Source: Roseomonas xinghualingensis
GTDB taxonomy: Bacteria > Pseudomonadota > Alphaproteobacteria > Acetobacterales > Acetobacteraceae
Length of the DNA stretch: 64,000 bases
Assembly (NCBI RefSeq): GCF_025791835.1
Contig: NZ_JAOXLP010000011.1
Coordinates: 1 to 64,000 of the forward strand
Reading direction: 5' to 3'
In this document: positions 14,882-23,755 of the stretch, in pieces
Numbering within the stretch: position 1 is the stretch's first letter
How the letters are laid out: each line of letters starts with the position of its first letter
Position numbers and translations under genes: made by a program
The notes under the pieces: model-generated
What the model was told of the DNA's origin: nothing
What the model saw: only the letters and a program-made list of their open reading frames with translations
Database searches by the model: none

Positions 14882-15262
14882 GTGCCGAACCCGACCGAAA
14901 TCCGCCTCCGCCGCGTCGAACGCCGCCTGGAGGTGGCCTTCGACGATGGCAGCAGCTTCAGCCTGCCCGCCGAATACCTGCGCGTGGAAAGCCCCTCCGC
15001 CGAGGTGCAGGGCCATGGCCCCGGTCAGAAGACGCTGGTCCATGGCAAGCGGGATGTCGGAATCGTCGCGCTGGAGCCGGTGGGCAACTACGCCATCCGC
15101 ATCGTCTTCGACGACCGCCACGACACGGGCATCTATAGCTGGGAGACGCTGCACCAGCTGGGTCGCGAATACGCGACGCGGTGGCCGGAATACGAAGCGG
15201 CCCTGGCCGCACAGGGCCTCTCGCGTGACCTGCGCGGGCGTGCAGGGAAGGGGCGGGGCTGA
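14882..15262 (+). CDS. DUF971 domain protein
   Basis: 126 residues from a GTG nine bases after the previous stop. It has the DUF971 (gamma-butyrobetaine hydroxylase N-terminal-like) pattern: EIRLRRVERRLEVAFDDG, LPAEYLRVESPSAEVQGHG, VGNYAIRIVFDDRHDTGIYSW and LHQLGREY. In other genomes the domain is often found alone or fused near ApbC/Mrp Fe-S proteins. Function is unknown. Confidence 0.88.
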   Translation: MPNPTEIRLRRVERRLEVAFDDGSSFSLPAEYLRVESPSAEVQGHGPGQKTLVHGKRDVGIVALEPVGNYAIRIVFDDRHDTGIYSWETLHQLGREYATRWPEYEAALAAQGLSRDLRGRAGKGRG

Positions 15263-15314
15263 TTCTTCCCCATCTGCAATCCGCACTCGGCCTGCTGGCG
15301 CTCCTGGACTAAGC

Positions 15315-15345
15315 GGCAGGCCGAAATCATGTGTCTCGGCCTGCC
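15315..15345. terminator. Hairpin after DUF971 gene
   Basis: GGCAGGCCGA and TCGGCCTGCC, 10 bp perfect arms with an 11-base loop, 53 bases after the stop. Likely a transcription end signal, with no T run. Confidence 0.4.
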
Positions 15346-15403
15346 CTCGCTGCTCGCCGCCACCATCGCCTGCCGCATGGCGGGCGCAACTGTGGGGCTG
15401 TTC

Positions 15404-15418
15404 TCGCCCTGAGGGCGA
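15404..15418. terminator. Hairpin between convergent genes
   Basis: TCGCCCT-G-AGGGCGA, 7 bp perfect arms, 11 bases after the carbonic anhydrase stop and downstream of the plus-strand DUF971 gene. It suits a bidirectional terminator. Confidence 0.45.
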
Positions 15419-15428
15419 AAGCGCGCCG

Positions 15429-16145
15429 CTACACCATCCGCACGCCGCCGCTGGCGATGTCATAGACAGCGCCGGCCACCTTCACCCGGCCGGCTTTCAC
15501 CGACGCCGTCAGCAATGTCGAGGCGCTCCCCAGCACCTCCATGCCGTGCCGCACATTCTCGACCGTCGCTGCAGTCGTCAGATCCTCCGGCTGCTGCGCG
15601 ATGGCGCGGGCCACACCCGGCCGCATCGCTTCTGCCAGGGCGGGCAGGTAGCCCGGCAGCTTCGCATCCTCCTGCAACACCCGGAGTGTGGCCGCCACCG
15701 CGCCGCAGTTCGAATGCCCAAGGACCACCAGCAACGGGATTCCCAGCACCGCCACCCCGTATTCCAGGCTCGCCAGCCCATCGCGGGTCACGTAGTTCCC
15801 CGCCACGCGGACAACGAACAGGCTGCCCGGCGCCTGGTCGAAGATCCGGTCTGGCACCACGCGTGAATCGGCGCAGGAGATGAAGGCGGCGATTGGATGC
15901 TGCGCCGTGGCAAGTCGCGCGCGCCCCGCCGCAGGGTCCTGCCGCATGGGCGCATTGGCCAGGTAGCGAGCATGGCCTTCCTGCAATCGCGCTAGCGCCT
16001 CATCCGGTGGAATGGCATTCGGCCCTGGAGCATTCGGGCCTGCCGCTCTTGCGCCGCCACCCAGCATCAGCCCGAGCGCGGAGGCCGCGCCGAAGACATG
16101 GCGGCGGGACACAGCACCACCATCCCGTGAGCAAAGCAGGCACAT
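15429..16145 (-). CDS. Secreted beta-type carbonic anhydrase
   Basis: 238 residues. An N-terminal leader SRRHVFGAASALGLML followed by ARAAG looks like a Tat signal, so the enzyme should reach the periplasm. The zinc ligands of beta-carbonic anhydrases are all present: cysteine 91 and aspartate 93 (ISCADSR), histidine 144 and cysteine 147 (GHSNCGAV). It interconverts CO2 and bicarbonate. Single gene facing the DUF971 unit, upstream neighbour recR on the same strand 77 bases further downstream. Confidence 0.92.
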   Translation of the reverse strand: MCLLCSRDGGAVSRRHVFGAASALGLMLGGGARAAGPNAPGPNAIPPDEALARLQEGHARYLANAPMRQDPAAGRARLATAQHPIAAFISCADSRVVPDRIFDQAPGSLFVVRVAGNYVTRDGLASLEYGVAVLGIPLLVVLGHSNCGAVAATLRVLQEDAKLPGYLPALAEAMRPGVARAIAQQPEDLTTAATVENVRHGMEVLGSASTLLTASVKAGRVKVAGAVYDIASGGVRMV

Positions 16146-16222
16146 CGCAGCGATTCTCCCCCAGTGATTCAGGGGGCTGTAAAATCATGAAAGCGCGGAC
16201 ATTCAAACCGCCCTGGATGTCC

Positions 16223-16861
16223 TTACGCTGGCCGCCGCGCCCTCAAGGCCGCGGCCAGTGTGCCGTCATCCAGTACATCCAACGCCCCGCCCATGGGCAC
16301 GCCCTGGGCCAGCCGGGTGAGAGGAACGGCAAGCGGCTTCAGCCGGTCTGCCAGGTAATGCCCGGTGGTCGCACCCTCCACGGTGGCGGGCAAGGCAAGG
16401 ATCACCTCCTCCACGCCACCTTCCGCGATGCGCTCCACCAGCGGCTGGATCGAAAGATCCTCCGGCCCCACCCCGCCCAGCGCCGAAAGCGTGCCGCCCA
16501 GCACATGGTAGAGCCCGCGATGCGCCCCCGCACGCTCCAGCGCCCAAAGGTCCGCCACGCCTTCCACCACGCAGATCAGCCCGCGCTCGCGCCGCGGATC
16601 GCGGCATATCTGGCAAGGATCGCGCGTATCCAGGTTGCCGCAGATCCGGCAAGGCTTCACCGCTTCCGCCGCCGCATCCAGCGAACGGGCGAGCGGCAAC
16701 ATCAGGCGCTGAGGGTCCTGCAACATCTTCAGCACGGCGCGCCGCGCGGAGCGGCGCCCCAGCCCCGGCAGGCGGGAGAGCAGCAGGATAAGCTGCTCCA
16801 CCGGATCATTGGGCGGGACCGGAGAGGGCTCCGTGGAGGGGTCGAACGGCATCCTCCTCAT
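16223..16861 (-). CDS. recR: Recombination protein RecR
   Basis: 212 residues. A helix-hairpin-helix (LSRLPGLGRRSARRAV), a four-cysteine zinc finger (CRIC near 71 and CQIC near 83), a Toprim domain (GLICVVEGVADLWALER) and the C-terminal Walker-like end give the standard RecR layout. It loads RecA with RecFO at gaps. Two ATGs three codons apart are possible starts; AGGAGG lies between them and would be too close to the second. It follows ybaB and dnaX on the same strand, the usual order. Confidence 0.96.
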   Translation of the reverse strand: MRRMPFDPSTEPSPVPPNDPVEQLILLLSRLPGLGRRSARRAVLKMLQDPQRLMLPLARSLDAAAEAVKPCRICGNLDTRDPCQICRDPRRERGLICVVEGVADLWALERAGAHRGLYHVLGGTLSALGGVGPEDLSIQPLVERIAEGGVEEVILALPATVEGATTGHYLADRLKPLAVPLTRLAQGVPMGGALDVLDDGTLAAALRARRPA

Positions 16862-16897
16862 ATGGGAACGGAGCCCTCGGATCGCATCAGAAACGCA

Positions 16898-17251
16898 TCA
16901 GAACGGCAGCTTGAAGCCGCCCAGCCCGCCGCCGCTGCCCATACCCGGGATGTTCAGGCCGGAGGTCGCCTTGGACATCTCCTCGGCCATCATCGCCTCG
17001 ACCTTCTGCTTGGCGTCCGCATGGGCCGCGACGATCAGGTCCTCCAGCACCTCACGCTCCTCGGCCACCATCAGCGAGGGGTCGATCACGATGCCCTTCA
17101 GGTCGCCCTTGCCCGAGAGCGTCACGCGCACCATGCCAGCGCCGGCCTGGCCCTCCATGGTGGCGGCCTCCAGCTTGGCCTGCATCTCGGCCATCTTGGC
17201 CTGCATCTGCTGCGCCTGCTTCAGCATGTTGCCCAGGTTCTTCATCGGCAT
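16898..17251 (-). CDS. YbaB/EbfC nucleoid-associated protein
   Basis: 117 residues with the family start [20 protein letters not shown], core [22 protein letters not shown] and a glycine-rich C terminus ending LGGFKLPF. It binds DNA as a dimer. It lies between dnaX and recR, the classic setting. Confidence 0.96.
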   Translation of the reverse strand: MPMKNLGNMLKQAQQMQAKMAEMQAKLEAATMEGQAGAGMVRVTLSGKGDLKGIVIDPSLMVAEEREVLEDLIVAAHADAKQKVEAMMAEEMSKATSGLNIPGMGSGGGLGGFKLPF

Positions 17252-17311
17252 TCCTTCGGTCGGATAGGGAAAGCGTTGCCTCTCCCCAAGGGGAGGGGAA
17301 TGGGATGGCGG

Positions 17312-19351
17312 CTAGGGCCTGTCCATCCCGGCCGGTTCGGCATCCAGCGGCGCGAATCCGGGATCGTCGTTGTCGCTCGGCAGGAAGCCGCTCTCGTCCT
17401 CCGTCACCGGCTCGCCATCGCTGACCTCCGGCGGGGGCAGGCCATAGGCGTCCAGCGAGGCGTCGCGCACCTCGCGGATCTGGGCGCCCGGAAAGGCATC
17501 CATCACCGCCAGCACCAGCGGGTGGCTGCGTGCCACCTCCAGCCGGGCTTCATCCGCCGCGCGGCGCTGCTCGGCCAGGGTCGGCTCGCCCTCGGCATTC
17601 GAGAGAGAGACGGTCCAGCGCGCGCCCGTCACCTCCTGCAGCAGGGCGGTGAGCTGCCCCGCCAGGTCGCGCGGAGCGTCGGGGCGGGTGCGAAGCTCGA
17701 TTCGTCCTTCGGCGAAGCGCACCAGATGGACGCTGTGCACCAGATGCGCGTGCAGCATCGGCTTCCGGCCCGAAGCGAGCGCCGCCACCTCGCGGAAGGT
17801 GGTGGGAACCGGGAGCGGGGCCACCTCCGGCTCCGGCTGCACGGCTGGCGCCGGTTCGGCCACGGCCCGCATGGGTGCGCCTCCCGCAATGGCGCGCAGG
17901 CCACCACCCGGCGCCCCGCCGACGGAGGTGCCGGCAACCGCATGGGCCATCGCGCCCGGGGGCATGCCTGGCCCAGTGCCAGAAGACCCGGTACCAGAAG
18001 GCCCAGGACCGCCGGTGTCATTCCGCGGCGCCTGGGCGCCCGAGAGGCGCCGCACGATTTCGCCGGGCGTCGGCATCTCGGCCAGATGGGCCAGCCGGAT
18101 CAGCACCATTTCCGCCGCCGCGCGGCGATCGGGGCTGTCCGCCACCTCGCCGATGCCCTTCAGCAGCACCTGCCAGGCGCGGCTCAGCACGGGGATGGTC
18201 AGCGTCTCGGCCAGGGCCCCGCCGCGCACCCGCTCCGTCTCCGGGATGGAGGGATCGTTGCGCAGCGCCGGCACGGCGCGGAAGCGGGTGAGGGTATGGG
18301 TCAGCTCGGCCATGTCGGCCAGCACCACGCCAGGATCGGCCCCGCGCTCATGCGCTCGGTCCATGGCCTGCAACACCGCCGGCAGGTCGCCGCGCATGGC
18401 GGCTTCCATCAGGTCCATCACCATGGCGCGGTCCGCCAGCCCCAGCATGTCCCGAACCTGCTCGGCCGAAACGGCGCCGCCCGCATCCGGCATGGCGATC
18501 GCCTGGTCGAGCAGCGACAACCCGTCACGCACCGATCCATCGGCGGCGCGCGCGATCATCGCCAGCGCCTCCGGCTCGATGGTCGCGCCTTCCTTTTCCA
18601 CGATCCGGGCGAAATGCGCGCGCAATGTCTCCTGCGGCACGCGCTTCAGGTCGAAGCGCTGGCAGCGGGAGAGGATGGTCGCGGGAACCTTGCGGATCTC
18701 GGTTGTGGCGAAGAGGAACTTCACCGCCGGCGGCGGTTCCTCCAGCGTCTTGAGCAGCGCGTTGAACGCCGCCCCCGACAGCATGTGCACCTCGTCGAGG
18801 ATATAGACCTTGAAGCGCCCCTGGCTGGGCCGGAAGCGCACCGCCTCGCGGATCTCGCGGACATTGTCGACGCTGTTGTTCGAGGCAGCGTCCATCTCCA
18901 CCACATCCGGATGGCGATCCGCCAGGATGGCGCGGCATTCAGGGCAGACGCCGCAGGGATCGGCGGTGGGGCCGCCATTGCCATCCGGCCCGATGCAGTT
19001 CAGCGCGCGGGCGATGATGCGTGCGGTGGTGGTCTTTCCCACCCCGCGCACGCCGGTGAGCATGAAGGCATGCGCCACGCGGTTCTGGGCGAAGGCGTTG
19101 CGCAGGGTGCGGACCAGCGCCTCCTGCCCGATCAGATCGTTGAAATCCAGCGGCCGGTACTTCCGGGCCAGCACCCGGTAGGGCTGGGAGGGTTCCGCCG
19201 GGGCGGCCTCGGCCACAACGGGGGGCGGAGCAGCGGCAGGGGCAGGGGCAGTGGCCGGCGGCGCGGGATCACCGAAAAGCCCCGGACCCTCCATCGGAGG
19301 ATCGGGCAGGTCGTCCGTCGGCTCGGTCGAAAGGTCTGTGTCGCTGGTCAT
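17312..19351 (-). CDS. dnaX: DNA polymerase III gamma/tau subunit
   Basis: 679 residues. The AAA+ clamp-loader module starts at YRVLARKYRPLDFNDLIG near 58, with Walker A GVRGVGKT (100-107), a zinc module of cysteines 119, 133, 136 and 139, and SRC near the sensor region. The last 280 residues are the proline-rich linker and tau C-terminal domain. A proline/alanine-rich extension of about 57 residues before the conserved start is unusual; a later start cannot be excluded, but no methionine lies near the core. The SRP RNA gene sits directly upstream. Confidence 0.95.
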   Translation of the reverse strand: MTSDTDLSTEPTDDLPDPPMEGPGLFGDPAPPATAPAPAAAPPPVVAEAAPAEPSQPYRVLARKYRPLDFNDLIGQEALVRTLRNAFAQNRVAHAFMLTGVRGVGKTTTARIIARALNCIGPDGNGGPTADPCGVCPECRAILADRHPDVVEMDAASNNSVDNVREIREAVRFRPSQGRFKVYILDEVHMLSGAAFNALLKTLEEPPPAVKFLFATTEIRKVPATILSRCQRFDLKRVPQETLRAHFARIVEKEGATIEPEALAMIARAADGSVRDGLSLLDQAIAMPDAGGAVSAEQVRDMLGLADRAMVMDLMEAAMRGDLPAVLQAMDRAHERGADPGVVLADMAELTHTLTRFRAVPALRNDPSIPETERVRGGALAETLTIPVLSRAWQVLLKGIGEVADSPDRRAAAEMVLIRLAHLAEMPTPGEIVRRLSGAQAPRNDTGGPGPSGTGSSGTGPGMPPGAMAHAVAGTSVGGAPGGGLRAIAGGAPMRAVAEPAPAVQPEPEVAPLPVPTTFREVAALASGRKPMLHAHLVHSVHLVRFAEGRIELRTRPDAPRDLAGQLTALLQEVTGARWTVSLSNAEGEPTLAEQRRAADEARLEVARSHPLVLAVMDAFPGAQIREVRDASLDAYGLPPPEVSDGEPVTEDESGFLPSDNDDPGFAPLDAEPAGMDRP

Positions 19352-19468
19352 CCGGGCGGCTGGCTAGAGCAGTTTGGGAGCGGGTGGCCGCTTCCGGGCG
19401 CTTCCGCCCTTCAGCGATCCGCTCTGAAGGCGCGGCCTGGGCCGCCAGGCATCTGAAAGCTCAAGGGT

Positions 19469-19563
19469 GGAAGACCGGCCACGACCCGGGCGTATACCCG
19501 CCTCGGCTGCTTCCTTCCGGACCTGACCGGGTCGACGAGGCGCCCGTCCGCGACCGGCCTTCC
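19469..19563 (-). ncRNA. ffs: Small signal recognition particle RNA (4.5S type)
   Basis: On the minus strand it carries the invariant apical core CAGGTCCGGAAGGAAGCAGC. The ends GGAAGGCCGG (19563-19554) and CCGGTCTTCC (19478-19469) pair to close one long hairpin of about 95 nt. The RNA binds Ffh and guides membrane protein targeting. A position directly upstream of dnaX is common in alphaproteobacteria. End points are from the terminal stem and may be off by a few bases. Confidence 0.93.
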
Positions 19564-19665
19564 GGGGCGGAATATGGGGGGAGCGCCCTCAGGAGTCCAC
19601 CACTCCCCCGGCACTCCCGCTGCCCGTTGTCGTGCCGGTTCCCCCGTGCGACCTTCCAGCCACCC

Positions 19666-20607
19666 ATGCTGTCCATCCCCGCCAGCCGCCCCAACGCCTA
19701 TACAGGCAACCCGCTCGACCGCGTTTCCGAACGCCGGGACGACGCAGAATTCGTGGCCGCCGCCCTGGCATCGCGAGAAAGCCTCATCATTCCCGTCTGG
19801 CGGTCCAAGAGCCTGCTGCGCGGCGTCGAATCCGGCGCTCCGGAGGCCGTGCTGCTGACGCGGGAGGCCGCCGAGGCGGTGCTGATGGCCGGCGGCCCCT
19901 GGGCGCTGCTGGGGCTGCGGGAGGGCACCCCGGTCTTCGCCGTGGATTGCAGCGGGGCCGAGGACCCGCTCCCCCTCCTGCCCGACGGATTCGGAACCTT
20001 CCAGGATCTTCGGGCCGTGGCCGGCCTGCTGCCGCCCGGCGAGGCCTCGCTCCTCGCCCATGCGCGGGGCCTGATGCACTGGCGCACCCGCCACCGCTTC
20101 TGTGGCGCCTGCGGTCATGCCTGCGAGCCTCGCTCGGCCGGTAACTCCATGAGCTGCACGAATTGCGGCACCCAGCATTTTCCGCGCACCGATCCGGCCG
20201 TGATCATGCTGGTGGTGGCCAGGGACGAAGGGGGCGACCGCTGCCTGCTCGGCCATTCCACCCGCTTCCCGAATACCGCCATGTACTCGACCCTGGCCGG
20301 ATTCGTGGAGCCGGGCGAGAGCCTGGAGGAGGCGGTGCGGCGCGAGGTGTTCGAGGAGACGGGCGTGCGCGTCGGCGCCGCCCATTATCACTCATCCCAG
20401 CCCTGGCCTTTTCCCTCATCCATCATGCTCGGTTTCCACGCGGAAGCCTTGAGCCATGACATCACCGTGGACCCGAACGAGCTACGCGACGCGCGCTGGT
20501 TCACCCGCGACGAAATCCGTAACCACAAGAACGCCGGTTTTTCCCTGCCACGGGTCGATTCCATCGCCCGCCGCCTGATCGAGGACTGGCTGGAGTCCAC
20601 CCCATGA
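19666..20607 (+). CDS. nudC: NAD+/NADH diphosphatase NudC
   Basis: 313 residues from ATG 19666. An N-terminal domain is followed by a four-cysteine zinc ribbon (cysteines 146, 149, 164, 167), the Nudix box (GFVEPGESLEEAVRREV, continuing EETGV) and the NudC signature SQPWPFPSS at 244-252. It hydrolyses NADH to NMNH and AMP and can remove NAD caps from RNA. The stop overlaps the lipoprotein start by 4 bp. Confidence 0.95.
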   Translation: MLSIPASRPNAYTGNPLDRVSERRDDAEFVAAALASRESLIIPVWRSKSLLRGVESGAPEAVLLTREAAEAVLMAGGPWALLGLREGTPVFAVDCSGAEDPLPLLPDGFGTFQDLRAVAGLLPPGEASLLAHARGLMHWRTRHRFCGACGHACEPRSAGNSMSCTNCGTQHFPRTDPAVIMLVVARDEGGDRCLLGHSTRFPNTAMYSTLAGFVEPGESLEEAVRREVFEETGVRVGAAHYHSSQPWPFPSSIMLGFHAEALSHDITVDPNELRDARWFTRDEIRNHKNAGFSLPRVDSIARRLIEDWLESTP

Positions 20608-20894
20608 TCCGTCCCATTTCCGCCCTGGCTCTGCTGCTTGGGCTTGCCGCTTGCGCCATCAACGACCCGCTGCCGCCCGCAGCCAATGCGGATGAGGCGG
20701 CCTGCCGCGCGCAGGCCCAGGATTCCCCTGCCGCGAAGGAGGCGTTCCGGCGCCTTGCCCCCGGGAACCCGACGCAGCGGGACCGCGTGATGGCCGAGGC
20801 CGCCGCAGCCGAGCGCCGGGTCTATCTCCGCTGCATGCGCGCCAGGGGCTTGGCCCCGCGGGGCGGCGTGGAGCCGGTGCTCCCGCCGCGATAG
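20604..20894 (+). CDS. Small predicted lipoprotein
   Basis: 96 residues. The hydrophobic leader ends in the lipobox LAAC at cysteine 17, then a mature part rich in alanine and arginine with cysteines in EAACRAQAQ and YLRCMRARG. Coupled to nudC. No family is recognised. It converges on hisE, leaving 16 bases between stops. Confidence 0.7.
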   Translation: MIRPISALALLLGLAACAINDPLPPAANADEAACRAQAQDSPAAKEAFRRLAPGNPTQRDRVMAEAAAAERRVYLRCMRARGLAPRGGVEPVLPPR

Positions 20895-20910
20895 CAGGGG
20901 CTGGGCCGGG

Positions 20911-21573
20911 TTAGGGCAGCTTCGTTGTCTGCCCGGCCTTGACCACTCCCACCGGGGAAAGGTTCTGGCGTGAGGCCTTCTCGGCGATGCCGCTGATCCC
21001 CTCGCGCCGTACCAGCTCCGCCCAGACCTCCTCGGGCCGGATGCCCGCATCCACCCAGACAACGATCAGGTGGTAGAGCAGGTCGGCGCTCTCGCCGATC
21101 AGGGCGGTGCGGTTGCCGGCCATCGCCTCGATCACCGCCTCCACCGCCTCCTCGCCCAGCTTCTGGGCGACTTTCGGCGTGCCGCGCGCCAGCAGCCGGG
21201 CGGAATGCGAGACAGTGGCGTCGCCGGAGAGACGCCGCTCCTCCACCGTGGCCCACAGCCGGTCCAGCACCGCCGCGATCGGATCAGCCTTTCCGGGATC
21301 CAGCGGATCCAGATGCCGTGATTCGGCGCGGCGCACACGCTTGGGAACCGGGGCGTCCGCCGCTACCGGGGCATCCGCCAGATCCTCCGGCACGGGCAGC
21401 GGATGGAGGCGCAGATCCTCCTTCCACTTGGCTGGCTTCAGCTTGGGCGGCTTGATCTTCGCCTTTCCGGGCTTGCCTTTGGCTTCCGTCTTCTTGCGCG
21501 GCAGGGCCACCTCCTCCGTCATTTCCGTACCGGCGGCCTTCTTCGCCTTGCGCGGCTTCATGGCCTTCGCCAT
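20911..21573 (-). CDS. hisE: Phosphoribosyl-ATP pyrophosphatase with long basic N-terminal tail
   Basis: 220 residues, about twice the usual HisE length. The HisE core occupies residues 95-205 ([46 protein letters not shown]), and it removes pyrophosphate in step two of histidine synthesis. Residues 1-55 are lysine/proline/alanine-rich ([19 protein letters not shown]), histone-H1-like. The ATG overlaps the hisF stop by one base, which fixes the start and shows the tail is translated. The tail's purpose is unknown. Confidence 0.9.
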   Translation of the reverse strand: MAKAMKPRKAKKAAGTEMTEEVALPRKKTEAKGKPGKAKIKPPKLKPAKWKEDLRLHPLPVPEDLADAPVAADAPVPKRVRRAESRHLDPLDPGKADPIAAVLDRLWATVEERRLSGDATVSHSARLLARGTPKVAQKLGEEAVEAVIEAMAGNRTALIGESADLLYHLIVVWVDAGIRPEEVWAELVRREGISGIAEKASRQNLSPVGVVKAGQTTKLP

Positions 21574-22352
21574 CACGCGGCCTCCCGCAATTCCGTGGTC
21601 GGGCGCACGGGCAGCCCGGCCTCTGCCAACGCCGCTTTCGCTTCCGAGATGCGGAACTGGCCGTAATGGAAGACGCTGGCCGCCAGCAGCCCTGTCGCCC
21701 CGGCCTTCGCGCCTTCCGCGAAATGCTCCAGCTTGCCCACGCCGCCCGAGGCGACGAGGGGCAGCCGCACCGCCGCCCGCACCGCACGCAACAGGTCGAG
21801 GTCGAAGCCCTCGCCCGTGCCGTCGCGGTCCATGGAGGTCAGCAGGATCTCGCCCGCGCCCAGGCTCTCCACCCGGCGCGCCCATTCCACCGCATCCATG
21901 CCGGTTTCGCGCCGGCCACCATGGGTGAAGATCTCCCAGCGGCCCGGAGCCACGCGGCGCGCATCAATGGCCACCACGATCGCCTGGCTGCCGAAGGCTT
22001 CCGCCCCGCGCCGCACCAGATCCGGATCGGCCAGCGCCGCCGAGTTCACCGAAACCTTGTCCGCGCCGGCCAGCAGCAGGGCGCGCATGTCCTCCACACT
22101 GCGCACGCCGCCGCCGACGGTCAGGGGGATGAACACTTCCGCCGCCGTGCGCGAGACGACATCGAGCATCGTGCCCCGGTTCTCATGCGTCGCGCCGATG
22201 TCCAGGAAGGTGATCTCGTCCGCTCCCTCGCGGTCATAGGCACGCGCCTGCTCCACCGGGTCGCCCGCATCGCGCAGGGAGACGAAGTTCACGCCCTTCA
22301 CGACGCGGCCATCCTTCACGTCCAGGCAGGGAATCACGCGCAGCGCCAGCAC
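21573..22352 (-). CDS. hisF: Imidazole glycerol phosphate synthase cyclase subunit
   Basis: 259 residues, a full TIM barrel with the catalytic aspartates at 11 (VIPCLD) and 130 (VVAID) and the phosphate loops VGGGVRS and ASGGVG. With HisH it forms IGP and AICAR. hisE follows with a one-base overlap; other his genes are not in the window. Confidence 0.97.
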   Translation of the reverse strand: MLALRVIPCLDVKDGRVVKGVNFVSLRDAGDPVEQARAYDREGADEITFLDIGATHENRGTMLDVVSRTAAEVFIPLTVGGGVRSVEDMRALLLAGADKVSVNSAALADPDLVRRGAEAFGSQAIVVAIDARRVAPGRWEIFTHGGRRETGMDAVEWARRVESLGAGEILLTSMDRDGTGEGFDLDLLRAVRAAVRLPLVASGGVGKLEHFAEGAKAGATGLLAASVFHYGQFRISEAKAALAEAGLPVRPTTELREAA

Positions 22353-22413
22353 GATGGGAACTCCTGTGGGAATGATCGGCGATTGCGCCCCCGAGCCCCG
22401 GGGGTCAAGCGCC

Positions 22414-23250
22414 TCAGTGAAGCCTGGCCCGCCATTCCTCGATCATGTCCCGCCCGCGCTCGGCCGCCTCCCCCGTGGGCACCAGGGCGAGGAAGCGCTC
22501 CATTCCCTCGATGGCCGCGCCCAGCCGGCCGAGCCGCGCGTTCATCACCGCCGCCTCGCGCCAGAGCGGCGCCGCATCGGGCGCCAGGCGCAGCATGTCG
22601 GTGGTGCAGGCCAGCGCGCCTTCCAGATCGTTGTCGTGCAAGCGGCGCAGGCGGATATTGGTCTGAAGGCGGAGCAGCACGGCGCGGCGGCTCATCGGCA
22701 CCAGCATGCCGGGGCGCAGCTCCGCATCCGGTCCCTCGATCTGCTTGATCAGGCTGCGCAGCGCCTGGGCGGGCAGGGCCGTTCCACCGCCGAAGGGATC
22801 GGCCACCAGGGCCCCGCCCTTTCCCATCCCCTCGATCGCGATGAGGAAATGGCCGGGGAAGTCCAGCCCGCGCGCCGTCCAACCCGCCGATTCCGCCAGA
22901 TGCAGCCAGAGCAGCCCGATCGCCACGGGCAATCCGCGGCGGCGCTCTGTCACGCGGATCAGGTTGGCGTTGCGCGGGTCGTCATAGGTCTCGGAATCGC
23001 CTTCATACCCGCCCTTCTCATGGATCACTTCCGCGAGCAGGGCGCGGCGCCCCTCGGCATCGGTCGGGAGGTTCCGGGAGAGCACGGCGCGCACCAGTTC
23101 CGAGATGCGGGCCTCCGCCGCGCGCCAATTGGCCTCGGGCGCATCGATTCGCGCGAATTGCAGCGCGACGGCGGCCAGGTTCAGCTCGTCATCCGGCAGG
23201 TGCCCGGCGGCCTCGATGGCCGCCCGCGCCTCGGCGACGGCATCCGGCAT
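22414..23250 (-). CDS. SirB1 family protein (transglutaminase-like plus TPR)
   Basis: 278 residues. The N-terminal domain has the SirB1 transglutaminase-like pattern ([44 protein letters not shown]), with no clear catalytic cysteine. The C-terminal part is a short helical repeat ([19 protein letters not shown]). Function is not established. The start overlaps the HIT gene stop by one base, so they are co-expressed. Confidence 0.85.
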   Translation of the reverse strand: MPDAVAEARAAIEAAGHLPDDELNLAAVALQFARIDAPEANWRAAEARISELVRAVLSRNLPTDAEGRRALLAEVIHEKGGYEGDSETYDDPRNANLIRVTERRRGLPVAIGLLWLHLAESAGWTARGLDFPGHFLIAIEGMGKGGALVADPFGGGTALPAQALRSLIKQIEGPDAELRPGMLVPMSRRAVLLRLQTNIRLRRLHDNDLEGALACTTDMLRLAPDAAPLWREAAVMNARLGRLGAAIEGMERFLALVPTGEAAERGRDMIEEWRARLH

Positions 23251-23639
23251 CAGGCCTGCACGCCCGGGACCATGCGTCCCAGCCGCCTGCCGCCGAAGAT
23301 GTGGACATGGAAATGCGGCACTTCCTGCCCGCCTTCCTGCCCCATATTCGTCAGGGCGCGATAGCCGCGTTCCTCCAGCCCCAGCTCCCGTGCCACGCGG
23401 CCCACGGCCCGCCAGAAGCCTGCGATCTCCGCCTCCGACGCATTGGCGCTGAAATCGGCCAGCGAGACATAGCGCCCGCGCGGGATCACCAGCACATGCA
23501 CTGGCGCCTGGGGGTTGATGTCGTGGAATGCGATGGCGTGCTCGTCCTCATGCACGCGCTTGCTCGGGATCTCGCCGCGCAGGATCTTCGCGAAGATGTT
23601 GTTGTCGTCATAGGGCGGCAGGCCAGTGGTTCCGGACAT
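23250..23639 (-). CDS. HIT family nucleotide hydrolase (HINT type)
   Basis: 129 residues from ATG 23639, chosen because GGAG lies six bases upstream. NIFAKILRGEIP, VLVIPRGRYVSL and the histidine triad HFHVH (109, 111, 113) identify a HINT-like purine phosphoramidate hydrolase. First gene of a pair with SirB1. Confidence 0.94.
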   Translation of the reverse strand: MSGTTGLPPYDDNNIFAKILRGEIPSKRVHEDEHAIAFHDINPQAPVHVLVIPRGRYVSLADFSANASEAEIAGFWRAVGRVARELGLEERGYRALTNMGQEGGQEVPHFHVHIFGGRRLGRMVPGVQA

Positions 23640-23676
23640 GGCAACTCCTCGCGATGGGGCATTCTTCCTGCGGCGC

Positions 23677-23702
23677 CCTGGGGCCTGGCGCAAGGCCCCA
23701 GG
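23677..23702. terminator. GGGGCC/GGCCCC hairpin
   Basis: CCTGGGGCCT, six bases, AGGCCCCAGG: a perfect 10 bp stem between the nucleotidase stop and the HIT start. Same core as other intergenic hairpins in the window. Confidence 0.45.
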
Positions 23703-23755
23703 TTATTGCGCGGCTCTTTCACCCCATCACGCGCCGCAGGCCGGGCGCACGGCGG

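Noticed and set aside
15893..19456. Open frame of 1187 codons on the plus strand
   Set aside because: It runs antisense across recR, ybaB and dnaX, all certain genes. Long antisense frames are expected in GC-rich DNA, and its translation is histidine/arginine/glycine-rich without domains.
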